From Apricaphanius iberus (taxonomy: Eukaryota; Chordata; Actinopteri; Cyprinodontiformes; Aphaniidae): a DNA stretch of 64,000 nt. The notes beneath the pieces were generated by a model that did not search any database, was not told the origin of the DNA, and was given only the letters and a program-made list of their open reading frames with translations. Shown here in pieces: positions 10,101 through 19,400 of this stretch. Where the stretch lies: NCBI GenBank assembly GCA_028564705.1, contig JAPXFQ010002811.1:1178001-1242000 (forward strand), written 5' to 3'. The position numbers and the translations under genes were made by a program. Positions within the stretch are counted from its first letter, which is position 1, and every line of letters starts with the position of its first letter.

Positions 10101-12789
10101 TCATGATCCCATGACTCACCACCTCCACTGGGTCCAGAGTGGATCCCAGAACTGAGCCGGCCCTCTGGATCAATTTGCTGAGTCTCTTTCTGTCCCCAGT
10201 ATAGATGCTGCTGCCCCAGCAGACCACACCATAGAAAATAGCTGAAGCCTCTACAGAGTCATAAAAGATCCTTAGGAGTGGTCCTTGCACTGCAAAGGAT
10301 CTTAGCCTCTGCAGCAGGTACAACCTGCTCTGCCCTTTTTTGTAAAGTGCCTTTGTATTATAAGTCCAGTCCAGTTTATTATTCAGATGAACGCCAAGGT
10401 ACTTGTAGGTCTCCACGACCTCAATGTCCATACCATAGATGTTCAGTGGATGCATTGGAGGATGTTTGTGCAGCTTGTACCAGTCCACAAAATCCTGAGT
10501 CAGTTCTTTGTACTCCGTTTAGTCCCCCTCAGTTAAAAAGACGACCTTTGCGAAGTCATCTGAGAACTTCTGCAGAAAGCAGTTTGTAGAGTCTATGTAT
10601 CTGCAGTGTAGATGGTAAAGAGGAATGGTGCCAGAACTGTTCCCTGCAGGGACCCTATACTACAGAGAATTCTGCAATAATAGTCATATTTAACCAATTT
10701 AGTGCAACTTTAACTGATTAATTACTCAGATCTATTTAGTTAAGGGACTATTTCTGTTCACTTTGGTTACAATGACTAACAGATAATAAACTGCCAACAA
10801 TGATTTAACCATTTCACATTGATATTACTGTAACTCTGTAACTTGTAGCCTTATGCTGATTGTATACATATTCTTTACTATATTTGTAGTATGAGTCAAG
10901 TACATTTCATAACTAATATAGGGAAAACCAGTATGTTGCACATCCATCTTGGAGTTTAGGTGAGTATATTTTGCTGACCAATCCACCACAGGGATACCAG
11001 GGTCATAATAGTAGGTATTGACACTTTGAGCATTGTGGGTAGGACCCCGGTCATGATGGAAATTGAAATCTGGATCTCCATAAAGGCATCAGCTGAGGTA
11101 ACCATTTAGTGCTCTGTAACTTCCCAGCAGCCAGGTTCCTAGGCTTTTAGTGTGATGAACCAATTTGGATCAACAACAGATGACCTGGCTCCCCAAATCG
11201 TTGCTAACTGGACATCAAGCTACTAAGATGTTGTGCCTCTATTGCAGAATTGACCTTTATCTGAAAAGTGAACAAACGAGTAACAGTCCAGCCCCTTTTC
11301 CACTCAGCTCAGATAAACAACAACGCCGTCTTTGGTTCATGACTGGCTTAATAAAGTTGAGGTCCATGTCCTGGATGTTTGTGAGTGGCGGTTCTTAAAA
11401 AACTGACTCAAGCCGGAGTCCGTACCTTGTTAATCTTCCACAAATTCTTAATTTAGCTTCACAATCCTTACAAGGCTGTGGTTTTCTCTGTCGCTTGTGT
11501 TTTCCTTCTTCTGTACTTTCTAATAACAATCTAGTAGACCGTGTTCTGGAAAGCCTGTGTTTGGATCTTGGGTGACATAGCGTTCTCATGAAACGCTAAA
11601 TTGACCACTGAAGAATCAGTGTGTCGATAACGCAATAATTCTGTATTTATTCCTTATTGTTGGCTATACTCATACTAAAACATTTTAAATATATCACTGT
11701 GGTCAAATTATCTTTGACTTTATCTTTTCAGTGACTGAAACAGTGTCATGTTTTAAAGATATTTTACACCTCCAAAGTCTTCTCTTTTGGGGGATGTTTT
11801 GGCTTGGGTCTCCATATGGTCACATTAGTATCTAATCAACATGCATCGTGTAATTAACAGGGTCTAGGTTCAATGACTCCAGGTTCCCAGGAAAGTTCCC
11901 GCCTCATGGAGGACATATGTCAACCCCAGCTTTTCCTGACAGAGGTAATGCTCCGGTTCCTCTCTTAGACCTTATCGGTCCTGGGAGAAATGGATTTGGA
12001 AGAGGTGGACTGATGGTTCAAGGTCCAAACACAGTGTATCCTAAGGATTATCAGCATAACTTCAGGGATAGACCAGCGAGTCAGCCAAATGACCGACCTG
12101 GAATATTGGGGCCAGCTCCGCAGAGCAACAACACACAAGCGTTGCTGAAACATCTGGTGCGTATCTTGAATTGCGCTCCTCAAATCTAACCAAATAAATG
12201 CACTTTGTGATAATTTTTTGTCTTTAGGAGTTTTTCCGAATAGAGAACGAGAATGATGCACAGCTGGTCCTTAAAGTGACAAAAAAACTGACAGATGTGC
12301 TGATGGAGTACAGACTGAGGAACATTCCAGCGGTATGGAGCCCTTTTATGTGATGCCTTGATGAAACTTTTAGCTGAATGTTAGACAATGAATGAAAGCT
12401 GCATTCTTTTGCTTCTTTTCCCTCCACAGGCATCAACTTTTGTCAACCCATCCACGATGTCCACAAACCTTTCCATCGCCCCTCCAAGGTTGCAAAGCGA
12501 TCGATACTCAGGCAATCCCTCAGGTACAAAACAATTTACTAAACCACGAATAAATCAGGTCACTAATCAGTTGCCTAAAATTAAGCAAATTCTTATGAGA
12601 AGAATCAAATACAATGAGATAAAACAACACTTAACACTAATTCATTTTGAACTGAAGAAACAAAACTTTAAGGAAACAAGTGAATGTATAAATGTTGCGT
12701 CTTTCGTTTACATCCATCTCATTCTGTTTTTATTACATATTCTAGGTCCTTCCAGGTATCCTGATGGTCCACAGAGGTACTTCAACTAA
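1071..12789 (+). CDS. Paralogue 1: U1-type zinc-finger, Pro/Gly/Arg-rich protein (5' partial)
   Basis: Spliced gene, first exons outside the window. Visible coding exons: C 1071-1130, D 5621-5760, E 5842-5970, F 7717-7762, G 9756-9821, H 11861-12156, I 12228-12332, J 12430-12523, K 12746-12789 (stop TAA). All introns start GT and end AG, phases chain without a break, and 325 codons plus stop are open. Order: Leu/Asp-rich linker, one C2H2 finger of the C-x2-C-x11-H-x5-H type (U1/matrin spacing), charged helix ending in AAAEVEK..GRG, one proline-rich exon, Gly/Arg-rich tail and a helix (FRIENENDAQLVLKVTKK). Exon H lacks 17 codons present in the two paralogues. I do not recognise a named family; nuclear RNA binding is inference. 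The acceptor upstream of C is present, so exons A and B should lie to the left. Regulation is not visible. Confidence 0.8.
1680..3230 (-). mobile_element. L2-like LINE, 3' part, decayed
   Basis: On the minus strand about 2780-3080 carries the tail of an L2-clade reverse transcriptase: a QNAAARVLT block (residues of the frame 2867-3082), followed by an IEFKTLLL..KALNNQAPS..IRDL region with frame breaks. The other end, near 1680-1710, is the AATTGAATTGATAG/TATATAGTGCC type tail common in fish L2 copies, and 1940-1980 has the AGGAAGAAACCTCCAGCAGA block typical of the same fish repeat. Non-functional. Confidence 0.65.
3470..4850. other. Unclassified insertion in intron C-D
   Basis: About 1.4 kb present in paralogue 1 but absent from the aligned intron of paralogue 3 (around 51115). 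Holds an open frame at 3576-3812 (+, 78 codons) with no domain I recognise. I could not find clear terminal repeats or a target duplication. Probably a transposon of unknown class. Confidence 0.35.
5621..5760 (+). CDS. Paralogue 1 exon D: U1-type C2H2 zinc finger
   Basis: 140 nt, phase 1 to 0, acceptor CTGCAG, donor GTAAGT. Finger core HYQCELC, then x11, H, IKGWK, H: all four ligands present. An extra cysteine directly follows the second ligand (CELCC), as in the first finger of paralogue 2. The preceding LQYICEYRSPTQTV segment is shared by all copies. Confidence 0.85.
5842..5970 (+). CDS. Paralogue 1 exon E: charged helical segment
   Basis: 129 nt, phase 0 to 0, acceptor CCACCAG, donor GTATGC; only 81 nt of intron separate it from exon D. 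Starts ARHHLDKINYLDKETY and ends in the family signature TAAAEVEKVEGRGDIK. Confidence 0.85.
6174..7590 (-). mobile_element. Rex1-like LINE fragment, decayed
   Basis: Minus-strand reverse-transcriptase pieces in shifting frames: FAYRCGVGVVDAIINLLQ and FDFSSAFNTIQP (motif A) at 7040-7282, then NTGAPQGTILS and the motif C region at about 6760-7014, where the usual F-S-D-D-S-A reads HSDVSA. The 3' flank (6174-6330) is the Rex1 tail also seen near 24826. Sits in intron E-F of paralogue 1. Confidence 0.7.
7717..7762 (+). CDS. Paralogue 1 exon F
   Basis: 46 nt, phase 0 to 1, acceptor TTCTAG, donor GTGAGT. Encodes VILKEPYEVPAFQSF; the split last codon (A) joins exon G. Four copies of this exon have identical length. 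Confidence 0.82.
7824..8161 (-). mobile_element. hAT-derived MITE, copy 1
   Basis: Ends in TTGTCCAGCCCTAT, a minus-strand TAGGGCTGGAC hAT-like terminus, preceded by an AT-rich TATCGATATGCTCTTTTTCTAT block. Related copies lie at 23766-24094 and 29036-29304. One terminus only can be defined here. Confidence 0.55.
8162..8640 (-). mobile_element. RTE-type LINE fragment
   Basis: Minus-strand frame around 8370-8450 reads MVLLASPECDPQLSLEQFAA then EWEAIGMR, the segment just after the RT motif C in fish RTE-like LINEs. Short and broken by stops; 8450-8640 is a further unclassified repeat stretch. Confidence 0.5.
8705..9285. mobile_element. hAT MITE with 8-bp target duplication
   Basis: 581 bp. Begins TAGGGTTGTCAAAATA and ends TTGTGACAACACTA; flanked by GCATGTAC (8697-8704) and GCATGTAA (9286-9293), an 8-bp duplication with one mismatch. 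Internal GTATCGA repeats near the right end; no transposase. Confidence 0.75.
9756..9821 (+). CDS. Paralogue 1 exon G: proline-rich
   Basis: 66 nt, phase 1 to 1, acceptor TTACAG, donor GTGAGC. Encodes SAYPKVYPPLDQGMEPMDPP, close to the G exons of the other genes (PPPDQGMGP..PP). Confidence 0.82.
9849..10670 (-). mobile_element. Rex1 LINE 3' region
   Basis: Minus-strand frame 9877-10488 (203 codons) covers the post-RT region of Rex1: IYGMDIEVVETYKYLGVHL, LDW, ALYKKGQSRLYLLQRLRSF, FYDSVEASAIFYGVVCWGSS. The 3' end shows the GATAGATAGATGGATAA tail (9859-9875). It begins 28 bp after exon G of paralogue 1. Confidence 0.8.
10920..11560 (-). mobile_element. Old Tc1-like transposase remnant, antisense (paralogue 1)
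   Basis: Read on the minus strand this stretch aligns by eye with the transposase of the Tc1 element at 18582: GGGGCTGGACTGTTACTCG matches its AAGGACTGGACTGCTGCTGA stretch, TTTTCAGATAAAGGTCAATT the catalytic-Asp region, and GACCCTGGTATCCCTGTGGT the later GACCATGGTATCCCTGTCCT part. Many indels; no frame survives. Homologous remnants precede exon H in paralogues 2 and 3. Confidence 0.7.
11861..12789 (+). CDS. Paralogue 1 exons H-K: C-terminal block
   Basis: H 11861-12156 (296 nt, phase 1 to 0), I 12228-12332 (105 nt, 0 to 0), J 12430-12523 (94 nt, 0 to 1), K 12746-12789 with TAA. H is Gly/Arg/Pro/Asn-rich (IGPGRNGFGRGG, NFRDRPASQPNDRPGILGP); I is a likely amphipathic helix; J-K end SRYPDGPQRYFN. 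H is 51 nt shorter than in the paralogues, an in-frame loss between PPHGGH and MSTP. Confidence 0.85.
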
Positions 12790-12880
12790 TCACCAGAAGA
12801 TGGCGCCTCAGTCCTCTCATCCATCTCTCACAGATGCACAACAGGCGTGGCTGTCTAGTTTTTCTCTTCTGTAAATAATT

Positions 12881-12886
12881 ATTAAA
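12881..12886 (+). terminator. Polyadenylation signal ATTAAA, paralogue 1
   Basis: ATTAAA 92 bp after the stop; the same hexamer sits at the same distance in paralogue 2. A (TG)n run follows at about 12941-12965. Confidence 0.55.
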
Positions 12887-13959
12887 GATATTTTTTATTT
12901 TAAGTTCCTCAGAATCTTTTGTCATACATGCAAAACACAGTGTGTGTGTGTGTGTGTGTGTGTGAGAACAACAGAGTAACATGATAATCTTGAGAGTTCA
13001 AACGAAGGCAACTGGACTTTTCTTGTCTTGAATACGTTTTGTCTCTTATCTAAGGGGTTTCTTCAGTTCTGAAATACTGGATTGGCATCTAGGAAGTGTT
13101 ACATAAAAATTATTTCAAGATTAGTTCTATTTAGTGATCAGTAATTCTTAGTAAAGGCATCCAGGGTATATGGCATAATGCTTGGGACTCAGTAAAGAGA
13201 CTGGAGTTTCAAGAGACTTATGGATGTTTCACCTATTCTGGTTTAGCTGAAGGACTCCTTTTATCGTTATTTCCATCGTGTCTGTAGAGTAGCTGTTCTG
13301 ATATACGTTCTGACAGCTTGTAAGGAGAAGGAACACACAATGTTAAGGAGAAGTAGAGCAATGCTTCTCAAGGGCTTCTTGTACCATTGTAATAAATGTG
13401 CTAAAACGCCAATGGAGACTGAATCATCCTTATCCTTATCTTCATTTCTATGGAATTCTGCCACAACAGTCTTGCCGCCCAACATGACCTTCGACAAGCG
13501 GACTGAGTGGACGAAGATAAATTCTCTTCAATGTCTGAGTGTCGGACACCAAAGGAACAACTGGCCACTGCCTGATGAATAACTTAGTTTTTGGGATGAG
13601 GATGTTGTGAAAAGATGGCTGGGACCCTGAAAAAAGGCAGTTGCAGTTCTTTATTTGTGATTTTCCTGCTTATTTCTTTGTTCCTCTCTGGATCTTGCGG
13701 GAAAGAGAAGCAGCTGGACAGAACAAGTGGATAGAAAAGCTTTTTTGCATGGAACTGAACCTGGAATAGAAGAAAGGACTTAAAACCAGCACCATGAGAG
13801 GTTTTGTTTATTTTCAGGTTTTTTTTTTCCACTTTCATCGCTGTCTGACTGTGGAAAAAGTTTCAAAAGGAGAAGATGCCTCTCCTTACCTTCTGCATCT
13901 CTCTTCCCTGCAAAACTGGATGATGCCAGAACAATACGAAAAAGAGAAGGGAAAACGCT

Positions 13960-14440
13960 ACTGTGGTAATTGGCGGGCGGGTTTTAAACTTAAAGGGACA
14001 TTGTCCGGTGTCCAGATAGCAGATGGACAGACCAAATTTTTTGCATTCAACTTAATAAAAGGCTTGAGTCCATGGAAATCAAAATGGGAACTACTTGGAT
14101 ATCTACCTGGACCAAACATGATCGCTTTGGTTTTATTCTCATTTAAGTTTAGGAAGTGTCTGGCCATCCATGCTTTAACATCAAGACACTGAAATAATTG
14201 GTCAATTGGAACAGAGCAACTATTCTGTTGCTGAAGGCTCACAGAAAAACTGTTGGACAGATAAGATATTAACCACTCTAATGGGCTTTCCTTGATGCTG
14301 CAATCATGGATCAGGATGCAGTGGTCAACTGTATCAAATACATCTGTCAGATCCAGAGGCAAAATAATAGCAGAGTCAGTGGCCAATGACAAATCATTAA
14401 AAACTAAAATAAAGTAAGGGGTGTGTAACTGCATGTTTAA
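13960..14440 (-). mobile_element. L2-like LINE reverse-transcriptase fragment
   Basis: Minus frame 13958-14434 reads PLDLTDVFDTVDHCILI (RT motif A region), EWLISYLSNSFSVSL, then DVKAWMARHFLNLNENKTKA and IMFGPG, which is typical of fish L2/Maui. Motifs are partly joined by deletions, so not functional. Confidence 0.75.
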
Positions 14441-14589
14441 AAAGATGAGGTGATGACTCCATGTGCGAGCACATGCGAGTGACTGATGTACTTGTCAATG
14501 ACTGGTGGATGGTAGATTCGCGGGAATAATTTACAGGACGCATCATCAGTAGTTTTCCTCTAGGTCAAGGGGGGTTTCAGCCTTTGACA

Positions 14590-14820
14590 CCACCTCCAGG
14601 CCTCGAGGGCCGGTATCCTGCAGGTTTTAGTTCTTTCCCTGGTTCAACACACCAGAATCAAATAATGGCTCATCAGCAGGCCTCTGCAGAACTTTGCAAT
14701 GCTGGGGAGGAAGTTAGAGAATTTGAATCAGCTGTGTTGGAGCAGAGACACCTCTAAAACTGGTAGGAAATCGGCCCTTGAGGCCTGGACTTGAGGATCC
14801 CTGCCATACACCCTCTCAGA
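14590..14820. repeat. Teleost foldback repeat
   Basis: Imperfect inverted halves: CTCGAGGGCCGGTATCCTGC near 14602 and the complementary CGGCCCTTGAGGCCTGGACT near 14775, with internal CAACACACCAGAATCAAAT and GAATCAGCTGTGTTGGAGCA. A common fish MITE-like palindrome. Confidence 0.6.
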
Positions 14821-15489
14821 GCTGTAGGTTGATCAGGCCTCAGCTTCCGTCCCAAGTCCATTTAGCCATGAGAGTCATTATGTAGTAAAGTGGCAGACAT
14901 CTCAGGCGTCCTGTTCCCTGAATCAAGTCAAAGCCGACCGCACACCTCCTGGCACACTACGTGGGGGCCCAACTGGGATCGTTCCTCTTCAGCCAGAGCC
15001 ACTGGCAGCTTCTTTCTGCTGCCTCTGATGCAGTTTTAACGGCTGTTTGTGGCCCTTAATTCCCAAGTCCCTCAGCAGTTCATGCTATTTAATGAATTAT
15101 TAAAGAAGGATTTCTTGAAGCGGTCTGTGTTGCTGCAACACTGAAGAAGCCTCAAACTGAGGACACTTTATTGTAAGATATTATCATGAAGAGGATGCTC
15201 AAGGTTGTCCATATTTTTATTTTATGAAGAATCCCTCTTAGCATCATAATCTCCAGCAGTTCCATAGTCGTTCCCAGAACAGAACCGGGCTTCTTTATCG
15301 GGTTGTTGAGCCTTTTTAAGTAATAGATTCAAATAACATCAGCAGAGCTGAAATGAAACAAATGATGAAACTGTTAACGATGGAAAGATGGCGATGGGAG
15401 GAGGAGAGAACAGGGACTTGTATTGTATTCAACGGAAAAAATATTTAAAGGATTCAGAGGACCAGGAGAGAGGACACAATATCTTAACT

Positions 15490-15890
15490 TAGATTTTGAC
15501 CCACTGGGTTGAATATCACTTTATTCATTATAGAGAAACATCAAACAGGGAAATGTAATTATTACGGATTAAATGAAACCATAGAACATGTACTGCAACA
15601 TTGTAAAAATTATCTAGAAGAAAAGAGACAACTGATTCATAACCTGGCGAAAAAACAACAACAAATGAAGCTAGACACAATGGATCGTTTGCAAAGAAAT
15701 TCGGGATGTAAAAGTTGTATTGCTTTATTTCAGTTTCTAAAACGAGCAGCTCACGATATAAAGATATGACGTTTTTTTTTCTTTCTTTGTTTAGCGTCAT
15801 TCCAGTCCACACTCCACGCCGGTTGGTGGCGGTAATGCACCAAATTGTTGTTTGCCAACCGCCAGAAACTACAGAGGAGGAAGCAAACAG
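15490..15890 (+). mobile_element. LINE 3' end (zinc-knuckle tail)
   Basis: Plus frame 15509-15769 contains KHQTGKCNYYGLNETIEHVL then QHC, the C-terminal zinc-knuckle-like tail of I/Jockey-like LINE ORF2 proteins. The following GGTTGGTGGCGGTAATGCAC and TTTGCCAACCGCC inverted pair (about 15820-15865) is the 3' UTR often seen with such fish LINEs. It ends just upstream of paralogue 2. Confidence 0.6.
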
Positions 15891-16357
15891 CAGATACCGT
15901 CTGTCGGGTACGAAACTCCAATTTCGCAGTTAAAGCTTCTTACGTTTGAACGTTTTTACTATTAAAATAATCGAAGTCGAATCGAGTTGTAAGTTTTATC
16001 AAGTTAAGAGTTTATTATCAATTACTGGCGTTCTTTACAGAAAGGGCTAAAGGAACTGTTAGCTAGGCCTCTTCTATGTAACTATCTATACACTAAAATA
16101 ATCTGAAATATTTAAAATAAATATTCATAAACCTCGCTTACCTGCAGTTGTACTAATATATAGATATGTAGTTATTTAAATGGGGGGAAATCCGAATATC
16201 TGGTTAGGTTAGTTGACTTCTGTTGGTTTACCAAAACAATGCAGCTTGTGGCTGCAGTGGAAGAGATTTGTATAATACGAGCCTTTGTTTAGTTTATTAC
16301 TTTAAGACTGTATTTTTATGTGGTTTCCGGAAAACATGCTTCTGTCTTATGTTGCAG

Positions 16358-16454
16358 TGGTGCAGCTATGGAGACTTCGGAAAAGGAGGCAGAGCCTGAG
16401 CCTTCAGGGGAGCAACCGGAACAAAATAACAATCCACTGAATCAAAAGAGAAAG
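16358..16454 (+). CDS. Paralogue 2 exon A1: alternative first coding exon
   Basis: Acceptor TTGCAG at 16357, ATG at 16368, donor AAG/GTACTT. Encodes METSEKEAEPEPSGEQPEQN and a QKRK end, 29 codons, phase 0 at the end. It is a tandem duplicate of exon A2, 246 bp downstream. Splicing A1 into A2 would hit TGA, so the two should be mutually exclusive. Confidence 0.65.
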
Positions 16455-19400
16455 GTACTTAGATGAATAGATGTGAAACAACTTAACATTTCAATGTCGG
16501 TTATTTACTTTGGTTAAAAGCAAACTACACCCTTTAGTTTTAGAATTCTGTATATCAAAACGTAGAACAATTAATCAATCAAAAGTTTTCAGCATCATTG
16601 CAGTGGGGAATCTATGGAGACTTTGGAAACGGAGGCTGAGCCTGCAGATCAACAACCTGCACAAAATGGCAATCCGCCGAAACGAAAGAAGAAAAAGGTA
16701 CTTGGATAAATAGATTCAAAACAACTTCAAATGTAATTTTGTAATATAATGCAATTAAAAACAAATTGTATTATGTATATTTGCACATCAAGACATAGTA
16801 CAATGATTGAATCCAAAATGTTTCCAGTCTCAAGAAGCTGGTTTATCTCTTACCTTGGTCTATCACCATGGTAACTGTTGCTTTGAAATAAACATCTTCT
16901 AGGACTTGTATTTTAAATGAAGACACCATCAGTTAGGCCTTCAGTCTTTCCAGGGATGTACTGTTTCTGTCCTGCTCTGCTGCTGCAGCATCATGTGATG
17001 CTCATACAGCCATTGAGGCTCAGTAATCTCTGTTTGTTGTCAGGAGCTTTACTAGTCTGGCTGCTGATTCCTTAAGCACAGAGCATTGCTTTTAAGAGAT
17101 GAACTCATGTGACTGGAGAATGAAGAACATAAGTAGCTCTGAATAGTGTCACGACTGCTGAGTGTCGCTTATCTTTAGTCTTCTGAAAATTGCATCAGAC
17201 AGCTGCAGCTGATCTAGAATGCTGCTGCCTCACTGGAACCAGGAAAGTAGAGCACATCACCTCAGTTATAAAGTCCTTACACTGGCTCCCTGTAGCTCAG
17301 AGAATAGACTATTATATACTTCAAATCATTGATTGGCTTAGCTCCAAAATATGTTAAAGACCTGCTGACACTATACCACCCAGACCACTCAGGTCCTCCA
17401 ACTCTAGTCTACTAATAACCCTTATAATCAGAACCAAAAACAGAGAAGCAGCTTTCGGTGTCTATGCTCCTCTTATATGGAATAAAACGTCTGGATGATT
17501 GCAAAGCTGCTGAAACACTGAGCTACTTTAAATCAAAATGTAAAACTCGTTCATTTAGAATTGCCTTCAAGTAAATAATTCATCTCATATGTATCATATG
17601 TCATTTAGCTTTATTGCTTTATTACAGTTTTTCGTGCTTTGTCTTATCATAACTTGTCTGTTTCATACTTAATATTTGTTTTACTTTCTCTAATGCATCA
17701 TATGTTTGGTTTTTCTTCAACACCGAATCATGTACAACATCTTGAATTACCCTGTTATTGAAAGTGTGCTATACAAATTTGGGCTGGGCGATTCTGAAAT
17801 GAAATAATCAGGATTATTTTATATTTATAACAGTACTGAACAATCTTGATTTTCTATTAGATTTTTTTTTAATAATCAAAACAACAATAATAAAAAAATA
17901 CATAAATATAGCCTTCACTATTAATGTCAAGCTAACTGCTAACTGTGGCCAGTGTCAACTATTTGGTTATCTTCCCTTCCTATTGTCATCCATCTTCTCC
18001 CTTTTCCTTTAAAATTCTTCACCAGCTGTACACTCTTGACACAGCACTTTAGTTTTACCTTCCACTGGGGGGTCTTCTGCTTTTAAATACATCAATTTGT
18101 ATCTGCGATTTGATTGACCAGTTAGCTTGACAACAAGGCAATGCTTCGACTGGATCGGTCAGATGGCATAAATATTAAAACACACCGTGCGATTATTGTG
18201 ATCAAGCTTTTTAATATCGCGCTTTCGATTGAAATTTTACGAATTGCCCAGCCCTAATACAAATAAAATTACCTTGCCTAACTCCTGTGTGTGTTTCTCT
18301 GCTCCTTGTGGGTTTATTCCCTCCATGTTGACAGAGAAAGCAGGTTCTGCCCACTGTTGAATTAGGTATGTTTTTTGGTTCTTTTTTTCCGGTCTGTTTT
18401 GACTTTTGACCTATTTAGATTGTAAAAACGTTTTCTGAACACTAACTCTGAACACAATGAAACACATTCTGTTTGCAACATGATTTTTGTTGGATAAATG
18501 TCTATACTTTAGAACACCACAGAGCCCAGTGTTTACACTGGAAACCTCCTAATAAACACAAACTCCACCTGGTCATCAGTACAGGTGCTGGCCAGTAAAT
18601 TAGAATATCATCAAAAAGTTGAATTATTTCAGTAATTCCATTCAAAACGTGAAACTTGTATACTGTATACTTTCCTTCCACACATAGTGATATATTTCAA
18701 GTGTTTATTAATATTCATTTTTATTATTACAACTGACAGCTAATGAAAACACCAAATTCAGTATCTCAGAAAATTAGAATATTCTGAAAAGGCTCAATAT
18801 AGAAGACACCTGGTGCCACTCTAATCAGCTGATTAACTCAAAACACCTGCAAAGGCCTTTAAAAGGTCCCTCAGTCTTGTTCTGAAGGCTCCACAATCAT
18901 GGGGAAGACTTCTGACTTAACAGCTGTCCAAAAGACGACCATTGACACCTTGTACAAGGAGGGCAAGACACAAAAGGTGATTGCTAAAGAAGCTGGCTGT
19001 TCGCAGAGCTCTGTGTCCAAGCACATTAACAGACAGGCGAAGGGACGGAAAAAATGTGGTAGAAAAAAGTGTACAAGCTCTAGGGATAACCGCACCCTGC
19101 AGAGAATTGTGACGACAAACCCATTCAAAAATGTGGGGGAGATCCACAAAGAGTGGACTGCAGCTGGAGTCAGCGCTTCAAGAACCACCACGAAGAGACT
19201 CATGAAAGACATGGGATTCAGCTGTCGCATTCCGTGTGTCAAGCCACTCTTGAACAAGAAACAGCGTAAGAAGCGTCTCGCCTGGGCCAACGACAAAAAG
19301 GACTGGACTGCTGCTGAGTGGTCCAAAGTTATGTTTTCTGATGAAAGCAATTTTTGCATTTCCTTTGGAAATCAATGACCCAGAGTCTGGAGGAAGAGCG

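Larger units (their letters stand above)
12890..15490. other. Intergenic region, paralogues 1 to 2
   Basis: No gene seen. Contains a short TG microsatellite, an L2-like reverse-transcriptase piece (13960-14440), a teleost foldback repeat (about 14590-14820) and a Rex1 3' scrap (about 15150-15330). The rest is unclassified. Confidence 0.6.

Noticed and set aside
11165..11398. Plus-strand frame MDQQQMTWLPKSLLTG.., repeated at 60812
   Set aside because: It is the reverse of a decayed Tc1 transposase; its repetition comes from the shared insertion.
15800..15890. GGTTGGTGGCGG..CCAACCGCC inverted motif as promoter of paralogue 2
   Set aside because: It directly follows a LINE C-terminal frame and is better explained as that LINE's 3' untranslated end; paralogue 3 has no counterpart.
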